Below are positions 1-8,502 of a stretch of DNA of 64,000 nt, piece after piece. The notes under the pieces were generated by a model. The model worked only from the letters and a program-made list of their open reading frames with translations. It was not told the origin of the DNA and made no database searches. Origin of the DNA: an uncultured Lachnospiraceae bacterium (lineage in GTDB: Bacteria; Bacillota; Clostridia; Lachnospirales; Lachnospiraceae); NCBI GenBank assembly GCA_902801415.1, contig CADCIK010000001.1:62001-126000 (forward strand). The letters run 5' to 3'. Position 1 is the first letter of the stretch. The number at the start of each line of letters is the position of its first letter. The position numbers and the translations under genes were made by a program.

Positions 1-21
1 CTGAAATTTATCTCTTGTCAT
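1..21 (-). CDS. 5' end of an unidentified gene running off the left edge
   Basis: An ATG at 19-21 on the minus strand is preceded by a GGGAGG Shine-Dalgarno sequence about ten bases upstream, and the seven visible codons read MTRDKFQ. The reading frame leaves the window, so no function can be given. It lies downstream of pcrA in the same direction, with a candidate promoter of its own between them. Confidence 0.45.
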
Positions 22-83
22 TTGTGCAGTTCCTCCCAATCCTTAATTACGATATGAACTGTGTCGTTTTTGCTATTACCATT

Positions 84-92
84 AATATACCA
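84..92 (-). promoter_or_regulatory. Possible extended -10 promoter for the gene at the left edge
   Basis: On the minus strand the bases read TGGTATATT, an extended -10 form (TGn before TATATT). I see no good -35 box 17 bases upstream. It sits about 60 bases before the ATG at position 21. The rest of 22-189 shows only a weak ACGG/CCGT stem followed by TTTTT (about 148-175), which could be a poor terminator for pcrA. Confidence 0.3.
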
Positions 93-189
93 CTAACCCG
101 GGATCATTTCCACCGTTTCCGATGCGGTTCACATAAGTTTGACAAAAACGGCCCTGAATGATCCGATCCGTGGCGGGTAACGGAAAAGG

Positions 190-2649
190 TCAGCACTTGA
201 CCAGTTTGGCAAAGGCCGCGTACATGATCTTCTGGCCGTATCCGTCGAACTGCACGGTCACTTTGTAGTCGCGGGGACCCGGCTCAACTGCTTTTACCGT
301 TCCTTCACCGTACTTGGTGTGCCTGACGCGGTCTCCCGGCCCGTAATCGGGTCTGGAGGGAGCAGCCGGCATTCCTTTACTGAGGGAGGAAAGGCCCTTG
401 CCGCCGGCTTTAGCGATATAAGGCTTCTTCGCGTCATCTGTGGAAGGCTTTCTGTAGACAGCTTTAAGCCTGGGGCGCGCCGTTCTGCCGCCTTCCTGTG
501 CCTTGCTGCCCGAATATGCAGTCCCGGCAGGTTCGGAATAGGTGCTGCCGCCATAGGACGCACTGTCTCCGTACGAAGAAATGCTTCCATATGTGCTGCC
601 GCCGTAGGACGAAATGCTGCCATATGTACTGCTGCCGTAAGAACCGCTGAAACGGTCCCCGCGGTCGGAATAGTCTCTGTCGAAGGGATGATCTTCCTCG
701 AAGGGATTTCCGGGAACATCGCTGTCGAACAGCTCTTCCGGGATCTCCGCCACAAATCTGCTCATGGGATTATACTGCACTTCTCCGCGCAGCATTCTGG
801 TCCTGGAACAGGTGAGCGTAAGATCGTCTTTGGCTCTTGTGATGCCGACGTAGGCAAGGCGGCGCTCCTCCTCTTCCGCTTCTTCGTCACTGCTGTTGAG
901 AGCCATAGCGCTGGGGAATATGCCGTCTTCCATGCCTGTAATATATACATGGGGGAATTCCAGCCCCTTGGCGCTGTGCAGAGTCATGAGAAGAACTTTG
1001 TCCTGGGTATCGCTTGTGTCGTCAAGATCAGATACCAGGGCCACTTCTTCTAAGAATCCGGACAGTGTCGGCTCCTCCGCCGTCTCCTCGTAATCCGTGA
1101 TCTTGCTGACCAGTTCGTCGACGTTGGAGATCCTGTCTTCACCGTCCTCGTCATCAAGGTCGCGCAGATACGCTTCATAATCGGTCTGTATGATGACCTG
1201 GCGCAGGAGTTCTGAGAGCCGATGGTCTTTCGCGTAATCGCGAAGTCGGAGGATCAGCTTTACGAAGGACTCTATTTTGGCAGTGCTTCGTCCGAGGGAA
1301 GTGATATTGCGGCAGTTCTCCATGGCGGCGAAGAAAGTGATATCCCTGTCCACTGCGTAATCGGAGAGCCGGACCATTGTCGTGGCGCCGATCCCGCGTC
1401 TTGGAACGTTCAGGATACGACGCACGGCGATCTCGTCCTGTCCGTTGTCGATGGTCTTGAGGTAGGCGATCATGTCGCGGATCTCCCTGCGGTCGTAGAA
1501 ATTGGTTCCGCCAACCACATTGTAAGGGATGGAATCCAGCACGAACCGTTCCTCCAGTGCGCGGGCCTGCGCGTTGGTCCTGTAGAGGACCGCGAAATCG
1601 CTGCAGCGAAGATGTCTGTCCGCCCGCATCTTCCGCGCGATGTCACCGGTGATGAACATGGCCTCTTCCCTGGCCGTATTGAACTGCTTCAGATGGAGTT
1701 TCGAGCCCTCGCCCCTGTCTGTCCAGAGGGCTTTCTTCTTTCTCTTTACATTGTTTCCGATCACCGCGTTCGCGGCGTCGAGCACATTCTGCGTGGAACG
1801 GTAATTCTGCTCGAGTTTGACAACAAGCGCATCCGGATATACCTTTTCAAAATCCAGAATGTTGCGGATGTTGGCGCCTCTGAAGCGGTAGATGGACTGG
1901 TCGTCATCGCCGACAACGCAGAGATTGCGGTTTCTGTCAGCGAGGAGTCTTACCAGCTCAAACTGCGCAGTGTTGGTGTCCTGATACTCATCCACCATGA
2001 TATAGCGGAATCGGTTCTGATAATTGGCCAGCACTTCGTCGTGGGAGTGAAACAGTTCCACGGTCAGCATGAGCAGGTCGTCAAAATCCAGCGCATTGTT
2101 CTTTTTGAGTCTTTTCTGATATTCGTCGTAGGCGTCCGCGATCCTCTTATTGCGGAAACTGACGCCTGTGTTTTCTTCCCTGTACTGCAGAGGAGTGATC
2201 AGCTCGTTTTTGGCAGAGGAGATCTCTGAGAGGATAGCCCTCTCTTTCAGATCTTTGGTATCGATCTTCAGATACTTGCAGACGTCTTTCATCAGGGACT
2301 TCTGGTCATCCGTGTCATAGATGGTAAAGGAGGACTCATATCCCAGAAGATCTATGTGACGGCGCAGGATCCGCACGCACATGGAGTGAAAGGTCGAGAT
2401 CCAGACGCTCTCCGCACCGAATCCGATCATGTTGTCGACACGCTCCCGCATCTCTCCTGCCGCCTTGTTGGTAAAAGTAATGGCAAGGATATTCCAGGGA
2501 TTCACGCCGCACTCGTCCATGAGATAGGCGATCCTGTGCGTGATCACTCTGGTCTTGCCGCTTCCGGCGCCGGCCAGGATCAGGACGGGACCCTCAGTGT
2601 GCCTTACGGCCTCCGCCTGTTCTTTATTCAAAGTGTCATAAATTGACAT
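190..2649 (-). CDS. pcrA: ATP-dependent DNA helicase PcrA/UvrD
   Basis: This is a superfamily 1A 3'-to-5' DNA helicase for repair, plasmid/rolling-circle replication and removal of RecA or stalled polymerase. The N-terminal Q motif is LNKEQAEAV, Walker A is GAGSGKT at residues 27-33, and the DEYQDT Walker B motif and later helicase motifs (GDDDQSIYRFRGA, QNYRST, TLHSAKGLEF, VGITRA) are all present. The last 45 residues form the Tudor-like domain that contacts RNA polymerase in PcrA (DRVRHTKYGEGTV). Between core and tail lies a low-complexity Gly/Ser/Tyr stretch with near-tandem STYGSISSYG units, which is longer than usual. Its length of 819 residues is slightly above the family norm. It is the last gene of the operon headed by asp23, 15 bases after the DUF1836 gene. 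Confidence 0.96.
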   Translation of the reverse strand: MSIYDTLNKEQAEAVRHTEGPVLILAGAGSGKTRVITHRIAYLMDECGVNPWNILAITFTNKAAGEMRERVDNMIGFGAESVWISTFHSMCVRILRRHIDLLGYESSFTIYDTDDQKSLMKDVCKYLKIDTKDLKERAILSEISSAKNELITPLQYREENTGVSFRNKRIADAYDEYQKRLKKNNALDFDDLLMLTVELFHSHDEVLANYQNRFRYIMVDEYQDTNTAQFELVRLLADRNRNLCVVGDDDQSIYRFRGANIRNILDFEKVYPDALVVKLEQNYRSTQNVLDAANAVIGNNVKRKKKALWTDRGEGSKLHLKQFNTAREEAMFITGDIARKMRADRHLRCSDFAVLYRTNAQARALEERFVLDSIPYNVVGGTNFYDRREIRDMIAYLKTIDNGQDEIAVRRILNVPRRGIGATTMVRLSDYAVDRDITFFAAMENCRNITSLGRSTAKIESFVKLILRLRDYAKDHRLSELLRQVIIQTDYEAYLRDLDDEDGEDRISNVDELVSKITDYEETAEEPTLSGFLEEVALVSDLDDTSDTQDKVLLMTLHSAKGLEFPHVYITGMEDGIFPSAMALNSSDEEAEEEERRLAYVGITRAKDDLTLTCSRTRMLRGEVQYNPMSRFVAEIPEELFDSDVPGNPFEEDHPFDRDYSDRGDRFSGSYGSSTYGSISSYGGSTYGSISSYGDSASYGGSTYSEPAGTAYSGSKAQEGGRTARPRLKAVYRKPSTDDAKKPYIAKAGGKGLSSLSKGMPAAPSRPDYGPGDRVRHTKYGEGTVKAVEPGPRDYKVTVQFDGYGQKIMYAAFAKLVKC

Positions 2650-2664
2650 AGATAGGTTGACTCC

Positions 2665-3318
2665 TTACTTGTTTCTGGTAGTTCTCGCCGCATCGGAGAC
2701 GCCGGGCGTCTCGTCAAGGAGCTTTTCGATCAGAAGCTTTCGCAGATAGATGTCTGCGCTCAGCTGACAGATCACATTGAACCTTCGAAGCATTTCGCGG
2801 TCCTCTTCAGGCGCTTTTTCAAATGCGTTATCTGTCTCGCTCAGGATCTCCTGGACTTCGCCCGGGAAGCGCTCCACATTGCGGCTGACATATTCGAATA
2901 CCTCCGTGTAGACATCGGTCATGGAGTATCTGTGTTTCTTTCCGGCCTGCTGCTCCGCTGATTTAGTTGTGGGACGCGCGTATTTGTCGGAGACAGGCCC
3001 CACGATCTTTCGGATGTCGTCGATCGACAGGAAATTCTTCAGATAATAGATGACCATCAGAAGAAGAATGTGGTCTCTTCCGTACTTTTTCTTGACGGGA
3101 GGGATCATCACCTTGTTCTTGACGTAATTGTTGATCATGGTCTTGGTCAGGAGCTTGTCCGCGTCTGACTTTCTTGCCGTCCTTCTGAGCCGCTCGCCCA
3201 TAAAGGTCAGGACCTGGTCCATATACAGGTCGATGGCGGGGACCTCATCCGCGCGCGTTACGCTGAACCCGCTCAGGATCTTATTGACAATAAACTCCAC
3301 ATCGCTGCGCGCGCTCAT
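2665..3318 (-). CDS. DUF1836 family protein
   Basis: The 217-residue protein fits the DUF1836 family of Firmicutes by its overall pattern: an N-terminal segment, then LLTKTMINNYVKNKVM resembling a winged-helix recognition element, then a helical bundle. The molecular role is unknown; a DNA-binding function is an inference from that helix-turn-helix-like start. The ATG overlaps the recN stop by four bases (ATGA) and has a GGAGGAG ribosome-binding sequence, so the two are translationally coupled. No signal peptide or membrane segment is visible. Confidence 0.72.
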   Translation of the reverse strand: MSARSDVEFIVNKILSGFSVTRADEVPAIDLYMDQVLTFMGERLRRTARKSDADKLLTKTMINNYVKNKVMIPPVKKKYGRDHILLLMVIYYLKNFLSIDDIRKIVGPVSDKYARPTTKSAEQQAGKKHRYSMTDVYTEVFEYVSRNVERFPGEVQEILSETDNAFEKAPEEDREMLRRFNVICQLSADIYLRKLLIEKLLDETPGVSDAARTTRNK

Positions 3319-5006
3319 CGCTCTCCTCCTTTTCCGCTCATGGCCATTCTCTTCATTTCTCTGGCGTTTTCAAGAGCCGCATCCGTGATCCGGTCCGCGC
3401 CGAGAAGACGCGCCACTTCACAGTCGCTCTCCGTTTCAGTGAGTTTGCGGATATGGGTCATCGTTCGTCCGTCCACACTTTCCTTGGCGATCGAATAGTG
3501 GCTGTCCTGCATGGACGCGATCTGCGGCAGATGCGTGATACAGATGATCTGATGATCAGAGGCCAGTCTTCCCATCTTCTCCGCCACTTTCCAGGCGGTC
3601 TTTCCGCTGATCCCGGTGTCGATCTCATCGAAGATGAATGTGTGTATCTCATCTTTGCCTGCAAATACGGTCTTCATGCCGAGCATGATCCTGGAAAGCT
3701 CTCCGCCGCTTGCGATCTGGTCCAGAGGACGGGGACTCTCCCCGGGGTTCATAGAGATATAGAAGGCGAGCTTGTCGAACCCGCCCGCGGAGAGATGCTC
3801 TTCACCGCTTTCGATCCTGCTCTCAAACTCCACCTGGGGGAAATTGAGGTCGAGCAGGGCCTCACGGAGTTTCGCCGCAAAACGGTCAGCTGCTCTCTTT
3901 CTCACGCCGCTCAGCTGTTCGCAGAGACCGATCAGAGTCTTATACTCAGCGGCGATCTCTTTCTGCAGCTTCCTTCTCCCGTTCTCATAATCTTCCAGGA
4001 AAGCAAGCCGCTCCTCTCTCTCTGCGCGCGCCCGCTCGATATCGGATATATTTCTTCCGTATTTGTCCTTTAAATGATTGATCAGGTTCAGTCTGTCCTG
4101 GATCTCTTCAAATTCTGCGGGGTCAAAAGTCAGATCCCTGATATACTCGTTCAGCGACCTGTTGAAATCACTCAGAAGATCGCACACTTCCGCCAGCTGG
4201 TCTGCCAGCGCATCAAGATCCGGATCAATGCCGCACACCGAGGAAAGCTCACGGGACGCCCGGTCCAGCGCCTCTTCCGCGCTGCCGTCGCCTCCGCCGG
4301 TCCTGTAGCCGGCCTGTCCGGCGGCTTCACTGATCTTTCGGAAGTTCTCCAGAAGGCGGTACCGGTTTTCCAGTTCCTCATCCTCGCCTTCCCGAATGGC
4401 GGCCTCTTCGATCTCTTTCAGCTCATAAGAAAGAAGATCCGCTTCCCGCTTGCGGGCTGAATCATCCAGATCATCCTGCTCCCACTCTTCTCTGAGAGCT
4501 TTCCATTTTCTGAAGTGCTGCGCGGCGGATTCTTTTAAAGCGGCTGCTTCTTCTCCCGCGTACTCATCGACTGTCTGAAGCTGCGCCTCTCTGCGTAGCA
4601 GCTTCTGGTTTTCTCTCTGACCGTAAATATCGATCATCAGCTCCGCGATCTCCCGCAGCTGGCGAAGTGTGACTGCCTCGCCGCACACGCTGCAAGCGCT
4701 TCTTCCCGGCAGGATCTTTCTCTTGATGAGGATCGTTCCGTCCTCTTCCACAGGAAGATCCATCTCCCTGAGCTTTTCGATCTGGCCCTCATTATCTGCC
4801 TGGAAAGTCATCTCGATCAGCGCGTAATCAGCGCCTGTCCGGATGATGGCCTTATCCGCTTTGGCGCCCAGCGCCAGATTCACAGAACCTATGATGATCG
4901 ATTTGCCTGCGCCGGTTTCTCCGGTCAAAATATTGAGGCCATCCGTAAAGGTGACCTCTTCCTCTTCAATAAGCGCCAGATTTTTTACATGTAAACTAAG
5001 CAGCAT
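3315..5006 (-). CDS. recN: DNA repair protein RecN
   Basis: RecN is an SMC-like ATPase that acts early at double-strand breaks. The 563-residue protein has Walker A GETGAGKS at residues 29-36, a long central coiled coil, the ABC-type signature ASGGELSR and Walker B IFDEIDTGISG near the C-terminus. The length is normal for the family. It lies between argR and the DUF1836 gene; the argR-recN order is the common Firmicutes arrangement. The ATG has GGAG/AAGGAG sequences upstream. Confidence 0.97.
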   Translation of the reverse strand: MLLSLHVKNLALIEEEEVTFTDGLNILTGETGAGKSIIIGSVNLALGAKADKAIIRTGADYALIEMTFQADNEGQIEKLREMDLPVEEDGTILIKRKILPGRSACSVCGEAVTLRQLREIAELMIDIYGQRENQKLLRREAQLQTVDEYAGEEAAALKESAAQHFRKWKALREEWEQDDLDDSARKREADLLSYELKEIEEAAIREGEDEELENRYRLLENFRKISEAAGQAGYRTGGGDGSAEEALDRASRELSSVCGIDPDLDALADQLAEVCDLLSDFNRSLNEYIRDLTFDPAEFEEIQDRLNLINHLKDKYGRNISDIERARAEREERLAFLEDYENGRRKLQKEIAAEYKTLIGLCEQLSGVRKRAADRFAAKLREALLDLNFPQVEFESRIESGEEHLSAGGFDKLAFYISMNPGESPRPLDQIASGGELSRIMLGMKTVFAGKDEIHTFIFDEIDTGISGKTAWKVAEKMGRLASDHQIICITHLPQIASMQDSHYSIAKESVDGRTMTHIRKLTETESDCEVARLLGADRITDAALENAREMKRMAMSGKGGER

Positions 5007-5030
5007 TCTCCATTCTCCTTATCAGGATTC

Positions 5031-5483
5031 CTATGCCTCTCCGAGCATATGACGGATCTTATCCATCAGGAACGCTGTATCTTCCACGGTCCTCACCGCG
5101 GCCATGATCGTGTCATCCCCTGCGATACAGCCGACGACCTCCGGAAAATTCAGATGATCCAGGGCCGCCGCTGCAGCCATAGCCATTCCGGAACCTGTGC
5201 GGATCACAAGAAGGTTCTGTGCCTGGTCGACGGACTGCACGCTGTCTCTGAGCACCCGGATAAAACGGTTTTCCTCCTCGTTGACAGGTCTTGCTGACTC
5301 ATACTTCTGTCTTCCGCCGGCTGTCGCCACCTTGACCAGTCCCATCTCTCTGATATCTCGTGAAACGGTTGCCTGCGTCACCTTGAAACCACTGTCCCGG
5401 AGCCTCTGCGCAAGTTCCCCTTGTGTCTCGATCTCGTGTTTTTCAATGATCTCAAGGATCTTGTCGTGACGGTTTTTCTTCAT
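5031..5483 (-). CDS. argR: Arginine repressor ArgR/AhrC
   Basis: ArgR is a hexameric transcription factor that represses arginine synthesis and activates catabolism when arginine is bound. The N-terminal winged helix (residues 1-70) holds the recognition segment TQATVSRDIREMG, and the C-terminal trimerisation domain carries the arginine-binding GDDT motif at 122-125. At 150 residues it is full length. It sits between nadK and recN as in many Firmicutes. The start has an AGGGG sequence upstream. Confidence 0.95.
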   Translation of the reverse strand: MKKNRHDKILEIIEKHEIETQGELAQRLRDSGFKVTQATVSRDIREMGLVKVATAGGRQKYESARPVNEEENRFIRVLRDSVQSVDQAQNLLVIRTGSGMAMAAAAALDHLNFPEVVGCIAGDDTIMAAVRTVEDTAFLMDKIRHMLGEA

Positions 5484-5541
5484 GATTCCATACCCCTGTA
5501 ACGTTTTGCTGTGATGATCCCCATGTAATAATGAAGGCGTC

Positions 5542-6402
5542 TCATGACGAAAGCTTTTTGTGCAGTGTACTCAAAAAGCTCCGCTTACTGAGCTTGATCA
5601 GATTTGTGACTTCTTCCGACCGCCTGATCTCGATCCGGTCGCCGTATCTGAGCGTTATACCCTCTCCGCCGTCAAATACAGCATCCGCCTGCAGCTTTTC
5701 ATTTCTTGAAGACCTGACCATTTCGATCACGACCGCGTCTTCCCCCGAAAGGACTACACTGCGTGTATTGAGCGTGTGCGGGCAGATCGGCGTAAGAAGC
5801 ATCATCTGCGCCTTGGGCTCTACCAGAGGTCCCCCCGCGGACATGTTATACGCTGTCGAGCCTGTCGCCGTTGCTATTATTATACCATCTGCATCCAGAT
5901 TATTCAGAAGATGGCCGTCGACGTAGACATTAAAATTCAGCATCTTGACGGCACTGTTGCGGACAATGACCGCCTCATTGAGCGCGTGATATACCCTGGA
6001 ACCGACTACCGTCTTCCCGCCGCGCTCAATGATCCGCCCTTCCAGCATCATTCTTGTCTCGATCTCATAGGCGCCGTCCAGAAACAGCTGCATCATCTCG
6101 CGCCAGTTTGATCTCTCGATCTCGGCAAGATATCCCAGAGTTCCCAGATTGATACCCAGGATCGGAATTCCTGTGCCCAGCACCTGATGCGCCGCGCGAA
6201 GCACCGATCCGTCTCCTCCGATCACGATCAGACAGCTGTTTTTGGGATCGATCGCAGACGTCTTTCTCTGCATATCGACATTTGCTTCCGAGGGGATCTG
6301 GACGCATTTTTTGCCGTTCAGATGCAGGTATCCCTTGATCTTATTGGTGAAGATATATTCGGGATCCTTTTTGGTATTGGTAATAAAGTAAAAGCAGTCC
6401 AT
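5542..6402 (-). CDS. nadK: NAD kinase
   Basis: The enzyme phosphorylates NAD+ to NADP+ in the cytoplasm. The ATP/polyphosphate-binding motif GGDGSVLRAAH begins at residue 62, and the NAD-binding loop GSTAYNMSAGGP is intact. Its length of 286 residues is standard. It follows tlyA by 26 bases and precedes argR by about 58 bases, within the asp23-to-pcrA operon. Confidence 0.96.
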   Translation of the reverse strand: MDCFYFITNTKKDPEYIFTNKIKGYLHLNGKKCVQIPSEANVDMQRKTSAIDPKNSCLIVIGGDGSVLRAAHQVLGTGIPILGINLGTLGYLAEIERSNWREMMQLFLDGAYEIETRMMLEGRIIERGGKTVVGSRVYHALNEAVIVRNSAVKMLNFNVYVDGHLLNNLDADGIIIATATGSTAYNMSAGGPLVEPKAQMMLLTPICPHTLNTRSVVLSGEDAVVIEMVRSSRNEKLQADAVFDGGEGITLRYGDRIEIRRSEEVTNLIKLSKRSFLSTLHKKLSS

Positions 6403-6428
6403 ATAAACTCCTACTCAGCCTGCAGGCC

Positions 6429-7298
6429 TTAACTGCTCTTGTCGAGAGAACCGTGTGAGGCCTCGACGAGTTTTCTGATCGCGTCCTCTGATGCCACGCC
6501 GGCAGCCGGGGATATTACATCCGAAATTTCGTTTTTCACTTCCGGATCAGCGGGCTTTCGAATATACATCAGATACTCGATATTGCCTTCCGGTCCCCGG
6601 ATCGGCGAGTAGTCCAGTCCCAGGATCTCAAATCCAAGTCCTGCAGTCATAGCGGTGACATTTCGCACTACTTCTTCATGCACCTTTTGGTCCCTGACGA
6701 CGCCCTTTTTGCCCACTTTGTCTCTGCCGGCCTCAAACTGCGGCTTGATCAGGCATACCATTTCTGCGCCGGGCGTCAGGATCGCGTATGCGGCGGGCAG
6801 TATTTTGTCAAGGCCGATAAATGAGACGTCGACTGACGCAAACGAAGGAGCCGGCCCCTCTCCGAGGTCCTCCGGCTTCACATATCGGAAGTTGGTCTTT
6901 TCCATACAGACGACGCGGGGATCACTTCGAAGTTTCCAGTCCAGCTGTCCGTATCCCACGTCGATGGAATACACTTTCCCGGCCCCGTTCTGCAGCATGC
7001 AGTCTGTAAAGCCCCCTGTTGAAGCGCCGATATCCATGCAGACACGGTCGTGCAGGTCGATCGGAAATACTTTGAGGGCCTTCTCCAGCTTGAGCCCGCC
7101 GCGGCTCACATAGCGGAGTGTGGCGCCTCTGACTTCGACCTCTGCTTCTTCGGGGTCAAAACATGCTCCGGCCTTATCTTCTTTATTCTGGTTGACATAT
7201 ACGATGCCTGCCATGATCAGTGCTTTTGCCTTTTCCCTGGAAGCGGCAAGCCCTCTCTCTACCAGCAGGACATCCAGCCTTTTCTTTTCTTTTTTCAT
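6429..7298 (-). CDS. tlyA: TlyA-family rRNA (cytidine-2'-O)-methyltransferase
   Basis: The protein has an N-terminal S4 RNA-binding domain (about residues 7-65) and an FtsJ-like Rossmann methyltransferase domain whose SAM loop is DIGASTGGFTDC at 89-100. TlyA homologues 2'-O-methylate 16S and/or 23S rRNA. At 289 residues it is slightly longer than usual because of a C-terminal tail of about 30 residues. dxs is commonly the upstream neighbour in clostridial operons, but here the 39-base gap leads directly to ispA. Confidence 0.93.
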   Translation of the reverse strand: MKKEKKRLDVLLVERGLAASREKAKALIMAGIVYVNQNKEDKAGACFDPEEAEVEVRGATLRYVSRGGLKLEKALKVFPIDLHDRVCMDIGASTGGFTDCMLQNGAGKVYSIDVGYGQLDWKLRSDPRVVCMEKTNFRYVKPEDLGEGPAPSFASVDVSFIGLDKILPAAYAILTPGAEMVCLIKPQFEAGRDKVGKKGVVRDQKVHEEVVRNVTAMTAGLGFEILGLDYSPIRGPEGNIEYLMYIRKPADPEVKNEISDVISPAAGVASEDAIRKLVEASHGSLDKSS

Positions 7299-7337
7299 CT
7301 TTAACTATCCTGCGATCCCGATGATCGGTGACCGTTC

Positions 7338-8258
7338 TTATTTGGTCCTTGTGATGAGGCGGACGATCAGTTCTCTGAGAAACGCGTTGGGCATTTCAAG
7401 AGAGTCAAAAAGTGTGAGCGCTTCATCCGTCATCCGGCGCACATCCTCTGCTGCTTTTTCAAGTCCGTACATTGTCACATAGGTCACTTTGCCGTCCTTT
7501 TCATCGCTGCCGGTCAGTTTGCCGAGCTCTTCACTGTCACCGATGACATCCAGGATGTCATCCTGGATCTGGAAAGCAATACCGATATTCTCGGCGATCT
7601 TTCCCAGTTTCTCAACATCTTCGCAGGGGGCGCCTGCCAGGATCGCGCCGATCTGGAATCCGCTCTCGATCATGCAGGCTGTCTTGTGCTTGTGAATATA
7701 GGTGAGGACTTCCGCGTCTGTCTCCTGCGGCTTCTTTTCCGCCTCAAGATCCGCGCACTGACCGCCAACCATACCATAGATGCCGGCGTTGCGTGAAAGG
7801 ACCTTCATCGCTTTTATGACAGCTGCCGTCTCTTCTGCGCTGCGGCAAAGGTCAAATGCCTTGAGGGCCGCCTCATACGCATAGTTGAGCAGTGCGTCAC
7901 CTGCAAGAACGGCCATTCCTTCGCCGTATTTCACCCAGGTCGTTTTGAGGCCTCTGCGGTACTCGTCGTTGTCCATGGCAGGCATATCGTCGTGGACAAG
8001 CGAATAGTTGTGGATCATCTCCAGCGCTGCCATGAAGGGCTCAGCCAGCTCCTGCCTTCCGCCGTACATACGGCAGGTCTCGCAGATAAAAAGCGGACGG
8101 AGCCTCTTTCCTCCTGCCATTACGCTGTACTGCATAGCGTCGACGACGACGCCTGCACATCGGTCGCTTCCCTCGAGACTGTCAACAGTCGGAAGATAAG
8201 TATGCAGGACATTCTCACAATATGCCGTTTTCTCCATCAGATTCTGTTCAAAATTCAT
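7338..8258 (-). CDS. ispA: Polyprenyl diphosphate synthase (farnesyl/geranyl diphosphate synthase type)
   Basis: This short-chain trans-prenyltransferase condenses IPP with DMAPP/GPP, most likely giving farnesyl diphosphate for undecaprenyl and menaquinone-type products. It has GGKRLRP (49-55), the first aspartate-rich motif HDDMPAMD (89-96) and the second motif IQDDILDVIGD. Its 306 residues match IspA. The start overlaps the xseB end by 11 bases and has an AGGGAGA ribosome-binding sequence. The exact chain length cannot be read from the sequence. Confidence 0.93.
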   Translation of the reverse strand: MNFEQNLMEKTAYCENVLHTYLPTVDSLEGSDRCAGVVVDAMQYSVMAGGKRLRPLFICETCRMYGGRQELAEPFMAALEMIHNYSLVHDDMPAMDNDEYRRGLKTTWVKYGEGMAVLAGDALLNYAYEAALKAFDLCRSAEETAAVIKAMKVLSRNAGIYGMVGGQCADLEAEKKPQETDAEVLTYIHKHKTACMIESGFQIGAILAGAPCEDVEKLGKIAENIGIAFQIQDDILDVIGDSEELGKLTGSDEKDGKVTYVTMYGLEKAAEDVRRMTDEALTLFDSLEMPNAFLRELIVRLITRTK

Positions 8259-8502
8259 CTGTCTCTCCCTCTGCGCTCAGCACACGGACTTTCTTCTCAA
8301 CCGTATCGATCGTTTCATTGCAGTACCGGACCAGTTTCATTCCCTGTTCATATAAGCGGAAGGACTCCTCCAGCGATACGCCTTCGTCATCCATTTTGCC
8401 GAGGATCTCCCGGAGCTTTGTGAAGGCGTCCTCGATCCCTGTCACTTCCGGTGTTCCCGCTTTCTTGTCGTTCGTATTCTCCACGTTTTCTCCTTCACTC
8501 AT
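8248..8502 (-). CDS. xseB: Exodeoxyribonuclease VII small subunit
   Basis: XseB is the small helical subunit that, in several copies, decorates XseA in the single-strand-specific exonuclease VII. The 84-residue protein has the typical two-helix core AFTKLREILGKMDD...LEESFRLYEQGMKL. The ATG overlaps the xseA stop by four bases (ATGA), as expected for coupled subunits. The N-terminal 20 residues are polar and probably disordered. Confidence 0.95.
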   Translation of the reverse strand: MSEGENVENTNDKKAGTPEVTGIEDAFTKLREILGKMDDEGVSLEESFRLYEQGMKLVRYCNETIDTVEKKVRVLSAEGETDEF

